Notes under the pieces: generated by a model
The model's input: only the letters and a program-made list of their open reading frames with translations
Databases searched by the model: none
What the model was told of the DNA's origin: nothing
In this document: one piece after another, positions 27,145 through 36,467 of the stretch
How the letters are laid out: every line of letters begins with the position of its first letter
How positions within the stretch are numbered: the stretch's first letter is position 1
Program-made: the position numbers and the translations under genes
Assembly: GCF_014621695.1 (NCBI RefSeq)
Contig: NZ_CP061281.1
Location: forward strand, 7,803,710 to 7,867,709
Length of the DNA: 64,000 bases
Direction: 5' to 3'
Source: Streptomyces xanthii
GTDB taxonomy: Bacteria; Actinomycetota; Actinomycetes; Streptomycetales; Streptomycetaceae

Positions 27145-27995
27145 CCGCCGTCCTCACCCGAAGGCCCGGACTCTCCAGACTCCGCACCGCCGGGTCCCCG
27201 CTGTACCTGGCCTGCCTGGTCCTGGTCGCCCTCGTCACCACGGCCGCGCTGTTCGCCACCTGGGTCGCACCCTACGACCCCAACGCGGTCGAACTCGGCA
27301 ACGCGATGGCCGCACCTTCGGCGGATCACTGGCTCGGTGTCGACGCCGCCGGACGCGACACCCTCTCCCGGCTCCTGATCGGAGCGCGCACCTCGCTGCT
27401 GGGGCCGCTCGGGGTCGTGGTCTTCTCCACCCTCGCCGGCGTCGCGGTCGGCATGGCGGCCGGCTGGCGGGGCGGCTGGCTCGACTCCGTCCTTTCACGC
27501 AGCACCGAACTCGTCTTCGCCTTCCCCGGGATGCTCCTCGCGATCCTGATCATCTCGGTCTACGGAGAAGGCCTGCTCGCCCCCGTTGTCGCCCTCTCCA
27601 TCGCCTACCTGCCCTACGTCAGCAGGCTCACCCGCTCCCTCGTCCTGGCCGAGCGCAAACGCCCCTACGTCAGCGCCTACCAGGTCCAGGGCCACTCGGC
27701 GCTCCAGATCTGCCTGCGGCACGTCCTGCCCAACATCGCTCCCGTCGTCCTCGCCCAGTCCACCATCAACTTCGGCTACGCCCTCATGGACCTCGCCGGC
27801 CTGTCCTTCCTCGGACTTGGCATCCCCGCGCTCACCCCCGACTGGGGCCGCATGGTTTTTGACGGACAGACCGCCATCCAGCACGGCTACCCGCTCTCCG
27901 CGGTCCTGCCCTGCGTCCTCATCGTGCTGACCGTCGTCGCGTTCAACGTGGTCGGAGAACGCTGGGCCGACCGCGTCGCCAGGAGGACCCCATGA
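27141..27995 (+). CDS. ABC transporter permease 2 (DppC-like)
   Basis: 284 residues. An N-terminal membrane helix (about 22-42) is followed by APYDPNAVELGNAM and HWLGVDAAGRDTLSRLLIGA, the DppC signature in which the transported complex reaches the second permease. Five further helices follow. The EAA loop reads ERKRPYVSAYQVQGHSALQI. It starts inside the stop of permease 1 (ATGA) and ends inside the start of the first ATPase, so the set is translated as one unit. Confidence 0.92.
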   Translation: MTAVLTRRPGLSRLRTAGSPLYLACLVLVALVTTAALFATWVAPYDPNAVELGNAMAAPSADHWLGVDAAGRDTLSRLLIGARTSLLGPLGVVVFSTLAGVAVGMAAGWRGGWLDSVLSRSTELVFAFPGMLLAILIISVYGEGLLAPVVALSIAYLPYVSRLTRSLVLAERKRPYVSAYQVQGHSALQICLRHVLPNIAPVVLAQSTINFGYALMDLAGLSFLGLGIPALTPDWGRMVFDGQTAIQHGYPLSAVLPCVLIVLTVVAFNVVGERWADRVARRTP

Positions 27996-29002
27996 ACACG
28001 GTCCACACGACCGCACCCACGCCCGCACTCGACATCCAACGACTGCGGATCACCCTGCCCGGCACCGCCCGCCCGGTGCTCGACGGCATCGACCTCCACG
28101 TCGACGCCGGCGAAACCGTCGCCCTGGTCGGTGAGTCCGGGTCCGGGAAGACCCTCACCTCGCGCAGCGCCCTGAAGCTGCTGCCGCCCGGCGCCGACGT
28201 CCAAGGCGCCGTCCTCGTCGGCGGCCAGAACGTGCTCACCATGAACCCCGACCAGCTGCGCGCCCTGCGCACCGGCCAGGTCGCCATGATCTTCCAGGAC
28301 CCCCGCGCCGCCCTCAACCCGCTGCGCCGCATCGGAGACTTCCTCACCGAGAGCGTGACCCTGACCAGGGTCATGCCCACGACCCGTGCGGACGCCACCG
28401 CCCGAGCCGTCGAACTGCTCCAGGCCGTCGGTCTGGACTCCTCCGCCCTGCGCAAGTACCCCAGTCAGGTGTCCGGCGGCATGCTGCAGCGCGTCATGAT
28501 CGCCGCCGCGCTGATGGGGGACCCTGCCCTCCTCCTCGCCGACGAACCGACCACCGCACTCGACGTCACCACCCAGGCCGAGGTCATCGCCCTCCTGGCC
28601 GAACTCCGCGAACGCTTCGGCACCGGCCTGCTCTTCGTCACCCACGACCTCGACCTCGCCGCCGCCATCAGCGACCGCGTCTACGTCATGTACGCCGGAC
28701 GCATCGCTGAGAGCGGGCCCGCCGAGGCCCTCTTCGCGCACCCCCGACACCCCTACACCGCGGCTCTGCTCGCCTCCACCCCCCGCCTGGAGGCCCCTGT
28801 CGGGCGCCTGGCAGCCATCGACGGCCAGCCTCCAGACCTGCGCCAGGAACTGCACGGCTGCCCGTTCGCCGCCCGCTGCCCCCTGGCCACCGAGATCTGC
28901 GACCGGCAGGCCCCAGAGCCGGTCCGGGCCCCGGATCTGCCGGACCACCAGGCCGCCTGCCACCACACCGACCGTCTCGAGGGGAGCCCCGTAGATGTCT
29001 GA
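27992..29002 (+). CDS. ABC transporter ATP-binding protein 1 (DppD-like)
   Basis: 336 residues. Walker A GESGSGKT (47-54), Q-loop in IFQDPRAALNP, signature VSGGM before LQRVMIA, Walker B LLLADEPT and H-loop THDLD. After the ATPase domain comes the oligopeptide-transporter C-terminal extension with cysteines CPFAARCPLATEIC, typical of DppD/OppD. The signature VSGGM instead of LSGGQ is common in this subfamily. It pairs with the next gene to form the heterodimeric motor of the importer. Confidence 0.92.
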   Translation: MNTVHTTAPTPALDIQRLRITLPGTARPVLDGIDLHVDAGETVALVGESGSGKTLTSRSALKLLPPGADVQGAVLVGGQNVLTMNPDQLRALRTGQVAMIFQDPRAALNPLRRIGDFLTESVTLTRVMPTTRADATARAVELLQAVGLDSSALRKYPSQVSGGMLQRVMIAAALMGDPALLLADEPTTALDVTTQAEVIALLAELRERFGTGLLFVTHDLDLAAAISDRVYVMYAGRIAESGPAEALFAHPRHPYTAALLASTPRLEAPVGRLAAIDGQPPDLRQELHGCPFAARCPLATEICDRQAPEPVRAPDLPDHQAACHHTDRLEGSPVDV

Positions 29003-29792
29003 GCACGTGCTGGAGACCGTCGGCCTCCACCGCGCCTACGGGAGCGTGCGCGCCGTCGACGACGTGTCCTTCACCCTCCCCGAGGGCGGATCCCTGGGCA
29101 TCGTCGGCGAGTCCGGATCCGGTAAGACCACCACCGCCCGCATCGTCGTCGGCCTGGAGCAGGCCGATGCGGGCGAGGTCCGCGTACGCGGCCGGGCACG
29201 ACGCAGGCACGGCCATGGCCGGGCCCAGCGCCTGGCCCGGGCCCGCGAGGTCCAGATGGTCTTCCAGGACCCCTACCTCTCCCTCGACCCCCGGACCAGC
29301 GTCGAGGACGTCCTGCGCGAGACCCTGAACCTGCATTTCCCCGGCACCGACCACGACCGGCGCATGCGCGAACTCCTCGACCAGGTCGGCCTGGGGACCC
29401 GCGCCGCCGACGCGCGACCGCGGCAGCTGTCCGGCGGCCAGCGCCAGCGCGTCGCCATCGCCCGCGCCCTCGCGGTCGAGCCGGCCGTCCTCGTCCTCGA
29501 CGAGGCGGTCGCTGCGCTCGACGTTTCCGTGCAGGCACAGATTCTGAACCTGCTCGCCGACATCCGGGAGGAGACCCGGATCGGCTACCTGTTCATCACC
29601 CACGACCTCGGCGTCGTCAGGTGCGTCACCGACGAGGTCATCGTCATGCGCAAGGGCTGCGTCGTCGAGACGGGCCCCACGGCCGAGGTGCTGGCCGCAC
29701 CGCAACATCCCTACACGCGGCTCCTTCTGGAGTCCGTTCCCCGCCCGGGCTGGGACCCCGAAGCGATCGCCGCCGCCCGCCGGGCCCTCTGA
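28995..29792 (+). CDS. ABC transporter ATP-binding protein 2 (DppF-like)
   Basis: 265 residues. Walker A GESGSGKTT, Q-loop VFQDPYLSLDPR, signature LSGGQRQR, Walker B LVLDEAVAALD and H-loop THDLG. It lacks the C-terminal cysteine extension of its partner, giving a length slightly under most DppF proteins. It overlaps the previous gene by eight bases. The set ends here; a modest inverted repeat (29815-29841) lies in the 200-base gap before deiminase 2. Confidence 0.92.
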   Translation: MSEHVLETVGLHRAYGSVRAVDDVSFTLPEGGSLGIVGESGSGKTTTARIVVGLEQADAGEVRVRGRARRRHGHGRAQRLARAREVQMVFQDPYLSLDPRTSVEDVLRETLNLHFPGTDHDRRMRELLDQVGLGTRAADARPRQLSGGQRQRVAIARALAVEPAVLVLDEAVAALDVSVQAQILNLLADIREETRIGYLFITHDLGVVRCVTDEVIVMRKGCVVETGPTAEVLAAPQHPYTRLLLESVPRPGWDPEAIAAARRAL

Positions 29793-29802
29793 CGGTCCGA
29801 GC

Positions 29803-29841
29803 GGCGCCCGGGCGCCACCAGTCCAATCGGGCCCCTGGTGG
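29803..29841 (+). terminator. Inverted repeats after the ABC transporter genes
   Basis: GGCGCCCGGGCGCC (29803-29816) is a perfect palindrome. It is followed by CCACCAG (29815-29821) pairing with CTGGTGG (29835-29841). These could form alternative hairpins that weaken read-through to deiminase 2. No T-run is present, so this is only a weak candidate. Confidence 0.35.
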
Positions 29842-29990
29842 GGTGGGGGCACTCCGGCGTCTCCAGGCAGGGCGCGCTGCCACGCCCTGCTTCCGCCCCC
29901 TCGGCCGAACCGCTCGGATGCCAGGAGCCGGCTTCGTGCTGCTCCGTGATCACCGTATGCCAGAGCCAGTTGACAACACAGGAGGCAACC

Positions 29991-31136
29991 ATGAACGACC
30001 CCACCACCGGCCGTCACGCACGCCGGATGCTGAACCGGCGCGCCTTTCTCGCGGCGGCCGGCGTGACGGCCGCCGGGGCCGCCATCGCGACGACCACCCA
30101 GGGCTGGGCCGGATCCACGAAGGCCGCCGGCACCTTCAGGGTGCCGGTTGAGGACGTCCGCCACACCCGCACCTGGATGGCCTGGCCCGACCGCACCGCG
30201 ATCTGGGGCCGGGACCTGAGCGGCGTCCAGGCCAACATCGCCCTGATCGCCCGCACGATCGCGAAGTACGAGCCGGTCATCGTGTGTGCCAACCCCGCCA
30301 GCGCTGCCAAGGCCCGCTCGATGTGCGGTTCGACGGTCACCGTCATCGACTCCATCCCCGTCGACGACTGCTGGATGCGTGACACCGGGCCAGTGTTCCG
30401 CACCGACGGGGCCGGCGGCCTGGACGCCGTGGGCCTCAGCTTCAACGGCTGGGGCGACAAGCAGACCCACGCAAGGGACGCTCTCGTCGCGGAGCGGATC
30501 GCCGCTTACGCCAAGGTGCCGTTCACCCGGGCCGACTTCGTGGGCGAGGGCGGAGCCATCGAACAGGACGGCGCCGGCACCCTGATGGCCACCCGAAGCA
30601 GCCTGCTGAACAAGAACCGCAACCCCGGAGTGCCGGAGGGCGAACTCGAGAAGGCCATGTGTGACGCGTACGGCGCCTCCAAGGTCATCTGGTTCGACGG
30701 CGTCTACGGTCAGGACATCACCGACGACCACGTCGACGCCACGTCCCGTTTCCTCGCCCCCGGCAAGGCTCTCGTCCAGATGCCCAACACGGCGGACAAC
30801 GACGCGTTCGCCAAGGACGCGCGTCAGCAGTATCAGATCCTGTCCACGTCCACTACGGCGGACGGCGGCGCGATGGCGGCGAACAAGCTCCAGGGCCCCG
30901 ACTACAACAAGATCCGCTCCACCAACAAGAACTTCCTCGCCGCGTACGCCAACTACTACGTGTGCAACGGTGCCGTCATATCCGCCCACTTCGGGGACAA
31001 GGCAACCGACGAGGCGGCGAAGGCCACGCTGGCCCGTCTCTACCCAGACCGCGTCATCGAGCAGCTCAACATCGACAGCCTCGGCACGGGAGGCGGCGGC
31101 ATTCACTGCGTCACCCAGCAGCAGCCCGCCGCCTGA
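29991..31136 (+). CDS. Agmatine deiminase family enzyme 2, Tat-exported
   Basis: 381 residues. The N-terminus carries a twin-arginine signal, NRRAFLAAAG, with a hydrophobic stretch and a probable cleavage region near residue 40 (WAGSTKA). The mature enzyme keeps all catalytic residues: Asp131 (WMRDTGP), His247 and Asp249 (DDHVDA), Cys373 in GGGGIHC. Export through Tat means it folds in the cytoplasm and then deiminates a guanidino substrate outside the membrane. GGAGG precedes the ATG by five bases. It is followed after 94 bases by an APC permease in the same direction, a likely uptake partner for its product or substrate. Confidence 0.9.
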   Translation: MNDPTTGRHARRMLNRRAFLAAAGVTAAGAAIATTTQGWAGSTKAAGTFRVPVEDVRHTRTWMAWPDRTAIWGRDLSGVQANIALIARTIAKYEPVIVCANPASAAKARSMCGSTVTVIDSIPVDDCWMRDTGPVFRTDGAGGLDAVGLSFNGWGDKQTHARDALVAERIAAYAKVPFTRADFVGEGGAIEQDGAGTLMATRSSLLNKNRNPGVPEGELEKAMCDAYGASKVIWFDGVYGQDITDDHVDATSRFLAPGKALVQMPNTADNDAFAKDARQQYQILSTSTTADGGAMAANKLQGPDYNKIRSTNKNFLAAYANYYVCNGAVISAHFGDKATDEAAKATLARLYPDRVIEQLNIDSLGTGGGGIHCVTQQQPAA

Positions 31137-31230
31137 CAGCGGCCAGTGGTCGGCCGGCGTCAGGCGGCAACCGTCGTCGGCGCCGGTCGGACCACCTCTG
31201 TTCGACACCATCGCGGAAGGCGTGCAGTCA

Positions 31231-32712
31231 ATGGACAGAACCGGGAACGGCGGGAGCGGGCTGAGGGCGGGTGCCCTGGGAACGTTCGACTCCGTGGTCA
31301 TGGCGGTCGCCGGATGCGGGCCGGCGTACACCGTCGTCGCACTGATTCCAGCACTTGTCACAGCGGTCGGGTTGGCCGCTCCCGCCGCCCTGCTCTACGG
31401 CGCGATCCCCATCGTGGGCATCGCCCTCGCCTTCAGGCACCTGGGACGACTCGATGTCAATTCCGGCGCTTCCTACTCCTGGGTCGCGAGGAGTCTGCAT
31501 CCGCTTCTCGGATTTCTCAGTGGGTGGGCTGTGGTCGCCGCGTCCACCCTCTTCATGACGGCATCGACGACACCCACGGGCAGGGCCACTCTGTCCCTCC
31601 TCGACGACGAACTGGCCAAGAACGATGTCCTGGCCACGGCGGTCGGACTCGGCTGGTTCCTGCTCATCGCGGCCCTTGCCGCATCTGGAGCCAAGGTTGC
31701 CGCTCGCGTTCGGGCCGTTGCCGTAGGGATCCAACTGGCACTGCTGCTCACCGTGGCCGTCACCGCCCTGACGCGGGATGCCCATGCCGCCTTCTCCCTC
31801 AGCTGGTTCGGCTTCGGGCACTTCGACGCGACCCACACGTTCACCGCGGGTGCCTTGGTCGTGGGTGGGCTGTACTGGGGATGGGACGTGACGGCCAACC
31901 TCAGCGAGGAGACCCGCGGTGGCCGGCGCGCATCCGGACTCGGCGGATTGATCGGCCTTCTGGTCGTCGCCATGACGCTCCTTGCGCTCACTGTCAGCGC
32001 GGTCATGATTCTTGGGCCGGACGCAGTCACATCGCAAGACGGTGGCTTCCTCTCCCAGCTCGGTGATGCGGCGTGGCCCGGAGTGGGAGGCACGCTCCTC
32101 GTTCTCGCTGTGCCGCTCTCGATGGTCGCCACGCTGGAGACCACGCTCCTCCAAGCCACCCGCACGCTGTTCGCCATGGGCCGCGACCGTACGTTGCCCC
32201 CGTTCCTCGGCCGGATCCATCGCCGGCGGCAGACTCCCGTGGCCGCGACACTGGCAGTCGGCTCGGTTGTTGTGGCGGCTCTGATCTGCGCCGTCGTCGC
32301 CGATGGCGGAATGGCCGTCCTGGAGGACACTCTGATGGGGATCGGCCTGCTGGTGGCGTTCTACTACGCACTGGCGGCGCTCGCGGTCGTCGTCGCCTAC
32401 CGAAGCCTCCTCTTCGCGTCCATCGGCAATCTCATCTGTCTTGGTCTCCTGCCTCTCGCAGGCGCGGCCTTCAACATCTGGATCTTCACGGCATCGATTC
32501 CGACACTGACCGCCGTGCAACTGGGCATCGGCCTCGGTTCGCTGGCTATGGGCCTGGTCCCGGTGACCGTCGCGCGACTCCAGGGAGGGCGCTCGTACTT
32601 CAGCCCTCAGCGGCTCGATGCGATGGTCGTGGCCCGTGAGGACGCGCAGGCCCCAGATGTGCAGGTGGTGAACGGCGCCGGCCGAGGCGAAGGCATCCTG
32701 TCCGACTTCTGA
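31231..32712 (+). CDS. APC-superfamily amino acid/polyamine permease
   Basis: 493 residues with about 12 membrane helices. The first helix contains TFDSVVMAVAGCGPAYTVVA, the usual substrate-site helix of APC proteins with a broken glycine-rich centre. SGASYSWVARSLHPLLGFLSGW and GWDVTANLSEETRGGRRASG are family signatures (the consensus E-E-x-x-x-P/R region). Members take up amino acids, polyamines or related amines by proton or exchange coupling. Placed directly after an exported deiminase, it may import the deiminated product or the guanidino substrate itself. The ATG at 31231 has GGAAGG some ten bases upstream. Confidence 0.88.
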   Translation: MDRTGNGGSGLRAGALGTFDSVVMAVAGCGPAYTVVALIPALVTAVGLAAPAALLYGAIPIVGIALAFRHLGRLDVNSGASYSWVARSLHPLLGFLSGWAVVAASTLFMTASTTPTGRATLSLLDDELAKNDVLATAVGLGWFLLIAALAASGAKVAARVRAVAVGIQLALLLTVAVTALTRDAHAAFSLSWFGFGHFDATHTFTAGALVVGGLYWGWDVTANLSEETRGGRRASGLGGLIGLLVVAMTLLALTVSAVMILGPDAVTSQDGGFLSQLGDAAWPGVGGTLLVLAVPLSMVATLETTLLQATRTLFAMGRDRTLPPFLGRIHRRRQTPVAATLAVGSVVVAALICAVVADGGMAVLEDTLMGIGLLVAFYYALAALAVVVAYRSLLFASIGNLICLGLLPLAGAAFNIWIFTASIPTLTAVQLGIGLGSLAMGLVPVTVARLQGGRSYFSPQRLDAMVVAREDAQAPDVQVVNGAGRGEGILSDF

Positions 32713-33451
32713 GCCATGCCCACTGGAAACCGCATGAAGGAGCGCCAGCAGGTCCGCCTGGTTGCGCCACAGCGACACAGCACCCGTCCACGATCCGACA
32801 TTCGGCCACAGAGCCCTCGCTGAGGCCTGTCAGGACATGTTCCTGGGCCGCTGGTGAGGGGCTCGCGATCTGCTGGCACGAGGACACGGCGGCTGGGACA
32901 GACGTGCTCAGGAACCCTGACAAGCGCTGAGGTAGGCGCCAGTGAGCGTCGGCCCAACGGCCGGCTCGCACGCTCATCACTGTCGACGTTCAGCGAAAAG
33001 CCGCCCTGGTCGTCGACGAGACCGGCGCGTCCGTCTCGTCCGGGCCAGATACGCAGCCGTCGACCGGGAGATTCCCGCACGCGAGCGGCAGCACCGGGAT
33101 CTGGACCCTGGTGAGCGCGACTATGCGGTCCGGGGCGCGCAGCCACCCTTGCGAGGCCGTGGAGTGCTCAACCCGCACCGAGTCCTGCTCGTCCGGCAGC
33201 TTCCCGCCAGGCTGTGACCACGCTCGGCCTGCTCACCGGGGTTCCGCTCTATGGGCTCCGGCGATGTTGCTGGTGCCTTCTCTTGATGTGCCGGCGATGC
33301 TACGGGTCCCCGGACCGCCACGCTGTCTTCCCCCTGGCGGTGCTCGCCACCAGGAGGCGGCGGGCAGCCTCACCGGCCGCGGTTCTCGCTCGGTTTGTCG
33401 CCTGAGGAGGCGTTTCGTGAGCGTGTGAGCAGTTCTGTCGCTGCCCTGATG
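32713..33451. other. Long intergenic region with possible relics
   Basis: About 740 bases without a complete gene. A minus-strand frame at 32990-33178 reads like real protein (DRIVALTRVQIPVLPLACGN) but has no recognised family. The right end leads into the tandem operators of the NCS1 unit. Confidence 0.45.
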
Positions 33452-33469
33452 CCGCTGAAATTTCCGTCA
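33452..33469. promoter_or_regulatory. Regulon operator, copy 4
   Basis: CCGCTGAAATTTCCGTCA, 37 bp upstream of copy 5. The inner CTGAAATTTCCGTCA is identical to copy 5; only the first three bases deviate. Confidence 0.65.
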
Positions 33470-33487
33470 GCACTTCTGTCCAATGCA

Positions 33488-33517
33488 TTGACTGAAATTT
33501 CCGTCAATCTCTAAGGT
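33488..33517 (+). promoter_or_regulatory. Promoter with embedded operator copy 5 for the NCS1/deiminase 3 unit
   Basis: TGACTGAAATTTCCGTCA (33489-33506) is a palindrome with one mismatch. TTGACT (33488-33493) is a -35 hexamer and TAAGGT (33512-33517) follows at 18 bases as -10. The coding start is 76 bases further on. Confidence 0.75.
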
Positions 33518-33592
33518 GAGCGCACCTGATCGGCGTTGCGGGGTCGAGGCGCTGCTCGGATCGATGGATCGCACCCATGAACAGGAGCCGAT

Positions 33593-35038
33593 ATGGCGTC
33601 AGTTGCCTCGAATGATTCAGTGCCGCTCGCGGGGATCGAGCAGCACTCGATCGACTGGGTGCCCCTCGCGGAACGGCACGGCAAACCCTCGAACGTCGGG
33701 GCCATCTGGTTCGTCGGCAGTCTGAACCTCACCGGTCTTGCGACGGGAGTGGTGACCCTCTCGATGGGGGCCTCGCTCGTCTGGACGGTGATCGCCACCG
33801 TCCTCGGCTCGCTTTTCGGCACGTTCTTCATGGCATTCCACTCGGCGCAGGGCCCCCAGCTTGGCCTGCCTCAACTGGTTCAGTCCCGCCCGCAGTTCGG
33901 CTATCTCGGCGCCGCAGTTACCGTCTGGGTGTTCGCCCTGGTCAACTACGTGGGCTTCAACACCTCCGACGCTCTGCTCTCCGGCCAGGCCATGAACCTG
34001 CTCACCGGGATGCCGAACTGGCTCGGCTATGTGCTGGCCGCCATGGTGGCGACGGTGATCGCCCTGTTCGGATATGACTGGATTCACCGCTTGAACAGGT
34101 GGCTCACCTGGCCCTTCGTCGTGGTCACTGCGGCCATCACTGTGGCCGCGCTGTTCGGTGGAGGGCTCCCTGACGGCGTCTGGGACGCAGGTCCGCTCGA
34201 CCTCGCCCCGTTCATGCTCGTGTTCGTCTTCGTCGCCGGCTTCCAGTTGGGCTGGGCACCGTACGTCTCGGACTACTCGCGCTACCTCAGACCCGACGTG
34301 CCCGTGCGCTCGACCTTCTGGTGGACCTATCTGCCCAGCGCGATCTCAGGGATCTGGGTGTTCGTTCTCGGCGCCGTGGTCTCGGCGAGTGCCCCCAAAG
34401 GCACTGACCCCGTCACCGCGCTGAAGCTGTCGGCCGACCGATTGTTCAGCGGGTTCGGCACGATCGCCGTCGTCGTCCTGCTGGTCGGGCTGCTCTCCAT
34501 CATGGCGATCAACCAGTACGGCGGCAGCCTCACCATGATCTCCATCGTGGACTCGTTCCGGCCCGTCAAGCCGACACGGAACATCAGGGTCGTGACGATC
34601 GGCATCATGCTGGTGTCCGTCGGCACGGTCTCCACGATTGTCGGCATCGACCAGTTCAACTGGTTCTACGCCCACGTGGTCGTGGTGCTGACGTACCTGT
34701 TCATCCCGTGGACCGCCATCAACCTGGTCGACTTCTTCTTCGTCCGGCGCGGCCAGTACGTCGTCAAGGAGATCTTCAACCCGCAGGGCATCTACGGCCG
34801 TTGGGGCTGGCGGGGAAATCTCGCCTACGTGATCGGTCTCATCTGCATGGCTCCGTTCATGGTCATCACCGACGTCTTCGTCGGGCCGGTCGCGGATGCG
34901 CTCGGCGGGGTCGACTGCTCGATCTTCGTGGGACTGCCGGTGGCCGGCGGCCTCTACTGGCTCTTCGCACGAAGCCTCGATCTCGCCACCGAGCGGCGGA
35001 TGGTCCGAGAGGAGGGGCTGCTGGCACCACTCCACTGA
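33593..35038 (+). CDS. NCS1-family permease (purine/cytosine/allantoin type)
   Basis: 481 residues, about 12 membrane helices. The N-terminal block GIEQHSIDWVPLAERHGKPS with NVGAIWFVGSLNLTGLATG, and later SQGPQLGLPQLVQSRPQFGY-like text (the Q-x-x-P-Q motif), mark the NCS1 family. These proton- or sodium-coupled carriers import nucleobases, hydantoins, allantoin and similar ureido compounds. In this setting, before an exported deiminase, a ureido or guanidino substrate is plausible but unproven. Tandem operators lie upstream and CAGGAG precedes the ATG. Confidence 0.88.
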   Translation: MASVASNDSVPLAGIEQHSIDWVPLAERHGKPSNVGAIWFVGSLNLTGLATGVVTLSMGASLVWTVIATVLGSLFGTFFMAFHSAQGPQLGLPQLVQSRPQFGYLGAAVTVWVFALVNYVGFNTSDALLSGQAMNLLTGMPNWLGYVLAAMVATVIALFGYDWIHRLNRWLTWPFVVVTAAITVAALFGGGLPDGVWDAGPLDLAPFMLVFVFVAGFQLGWAPYVSDYSRYLRPDVPVRSTFWWTYLPSAISGIWVFVLGAVVSASAPKGTDPVTALKLSADRLFSGFGTIAVVVLLVGLLSIMAINQYGGSLTMISIVDSFRPVKPTRNIRVVTIGIMLVSVGTVSTIVGIDQFNWFYAHVVVVLTYLFIPWTAINLVDFFFVRRGQYVVKEIFNPQGIYGRWGWRGNLAYVIGLICMAPFMVITDVFVGPVADALGGVDCSIFVGLPVAGGLYWLFARSLDLATERRMVREEGLLAPLH

Positions 35039-35085
35039 GCCACCCGCGCCTGCACGAACCGAATCTTCGTGAGAAGGAGCACCAC

Positions 35086-36258
35086 GTGAGCACAGAGCAC
35101 AGGAGCGACAAACCCGGAGTCAGCCGACGGACCCTCCTTGCCCGAACCGGAGCTGTCGCTGCCGCGCTGGCGACGGGGCCGGTCCTCGGCGGCATCCAGC
35201 CGGCCCAGGCCGCGGGGGCCTGGCGGGTGCCGGGGGAGGAGGCACCGCACAAGCGGACCTGGATGGCCTGGCCGTCCAGCACCACGATCTGGGGCAATCT
35301 GCTGTCCAAGATCCAGGCCGACATAGCCAAGCTCGCCAGGGAGATCGCCAAGTACGAGCCGGTCGTCATGTGCGCCGACGGTTCGTCGGCCGCCTCCCAG
35401 GCAAGGAGCATGTGTGGCTCGACGGTGACGGTGATCAGCTCGGTGCCCGTCTCGGACTGCTGGATGCGGGACACCGGCCCGCTGTTCCGCGTGGACGGGG
35501 CCGGCGGTCTGGATGCCTTCGGCCTGAACTTCAACGCCTGGGGCGAGAACGCCACGAGCTTCTACGGCATCCCGGCCTCCGCCTACAACAAGGACCGCGT
35601 ACTCGCGGGGAAGCTCGCGACCTATGACGGCGTGCCGTTCGCGAAGGCGGCGGTGGTCGGCGAAGGCGGTGGCATCGAGTACGACGGTGACGGCACCCTG
35701 ATGGCGACCGAGAGCTGCTGGGTGAACGACAATCGCAATCCCGGTAAATCCCGCGCCCAGATCGAGGCGGAGCTGCTCTCCCGTTTCGGCGCGTCGAAGA
35801 TGATCTGGCTGCCAGGCGTCACCGGGTACGACGTGACCGACGGCCACATCGACGGCACCGCCCGCTACATCGGCCCCGGTGTGGTGATGGTGCAACTGGC
35901 CGGAGCCGTACGCCCGGACGTCTGGACCCGCAACGCCCAGGCCATCCACGACGTATTGGTGAACGCGACCGACGCCCGAGGACGCCGGCTCCAGGTCCTC
36001 ACCATCGAAGGGCCCGACACCCTGCCCCGCATCCCGGCGGGCCAGCAGAAGGACTTCCTCAGCTCCTACATGAACTACACGGTGACCAACCAGGCAGTGA
36101 TCACCACACAGTTCGGCGACACCGCCAAGGACGCGGCGGCCAAGACGGCGATCGCGGCCGCATACGGCAGACCCGTCGTCCAGCTCAACCTCGACAATCT
36201 CTATGGCAACGGCGGCGGTGGCGCGCACTGCGTCACGATGCAGGAGCCGAACGTCTGA
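35086..36258 (+). CDS. Agmatine deiminase family enzyme 3, Tat-exported
   Basis: 390 residues. Tat signal SRRTLLARTGAVAAALATG with a cleavage region near PAQAAGA (about residue 43). Catalytic residues present: Asp129 (WMRDTGP), His254 and Asp256 (DGHIDG), Cys382 in GGGGAHC. GHID replaces the usual GHVD, a conservative change. The GTG at 35086 is preceded by AGAAGGAG. It follows the NCS1 permease after 47 bases, and a strong terminator ends the unit. Closest in this window to deiminase 2 (shared SMCGSTVTVI and GLDAxGLxFN segments). Confidence 0.9.
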   Translation: MSTEHRSDKPGVSRRTLLARTGAVAAALATGPVLGGIQPAQAAGAWRVPGEEAPHKRTWMAWPSSTTIWGNLLSKIQADIAKLAREIAKYEPVVMCADGSSAASQARSMCGSTVTVISSVPVSDCWMRDTGPLFRVDGAGGLDAFGLNFNAWGENATSFYGIPASAYNKDRVLAGKLATYDGVPFAKAAVVGEGGGIEYDGDGTLMATESCWVNDNRNPGKSRAQIEAELLSRFGASKMIWLPGVTGYDVTDGHIDGTARYIGPGVVMVQLAGAVRPDVWTRNAQAIHDVLVNATDARGRRLQVLTIEGPDTLPRIPAGQQKDFLSSYMNYTVTNQAVITTQFGDTAKDAAAKTAIAAAYGRPVVQLNLDNLYGNGGGGAHCVTMQEPNV

Positions 36259-36273
36259 GCGGACAGCGAGAAG

Positions 36274-36303
36274 GGCCCGGGTCCCGTCTGTGGGGCCCGG
36301 GCC
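36274..36303 (+). terminator. Terminator hairpin after deiminase 3
   Basis: Arms 36274-36285 (GGCCCGGGTCCC) and 36292-36303 (GGGGCCCGGGCC) form a 12-bp stem with one G-U pair and a six-base loop. It starts 16 bases after the stop codon. It may also serve the convergent DUF4436 unit. Confidence 0.75.
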
Positions 36304-36467
36304 TCGTGGCGGATACTGCCCCGGCTTTCCGTAGGGCAGGGAACCGGCGGCCGAGCGGCTGGCCGGCGAGCTGCGGCGTCGGGTGTTGTAGGCCGAGAGG
36401 GGGCGTAAGTTGCTCCTGCAGACTCCCCGAGTGCCGCCGGAACGGCCACGCAAGCCTCCAGGTGGGT

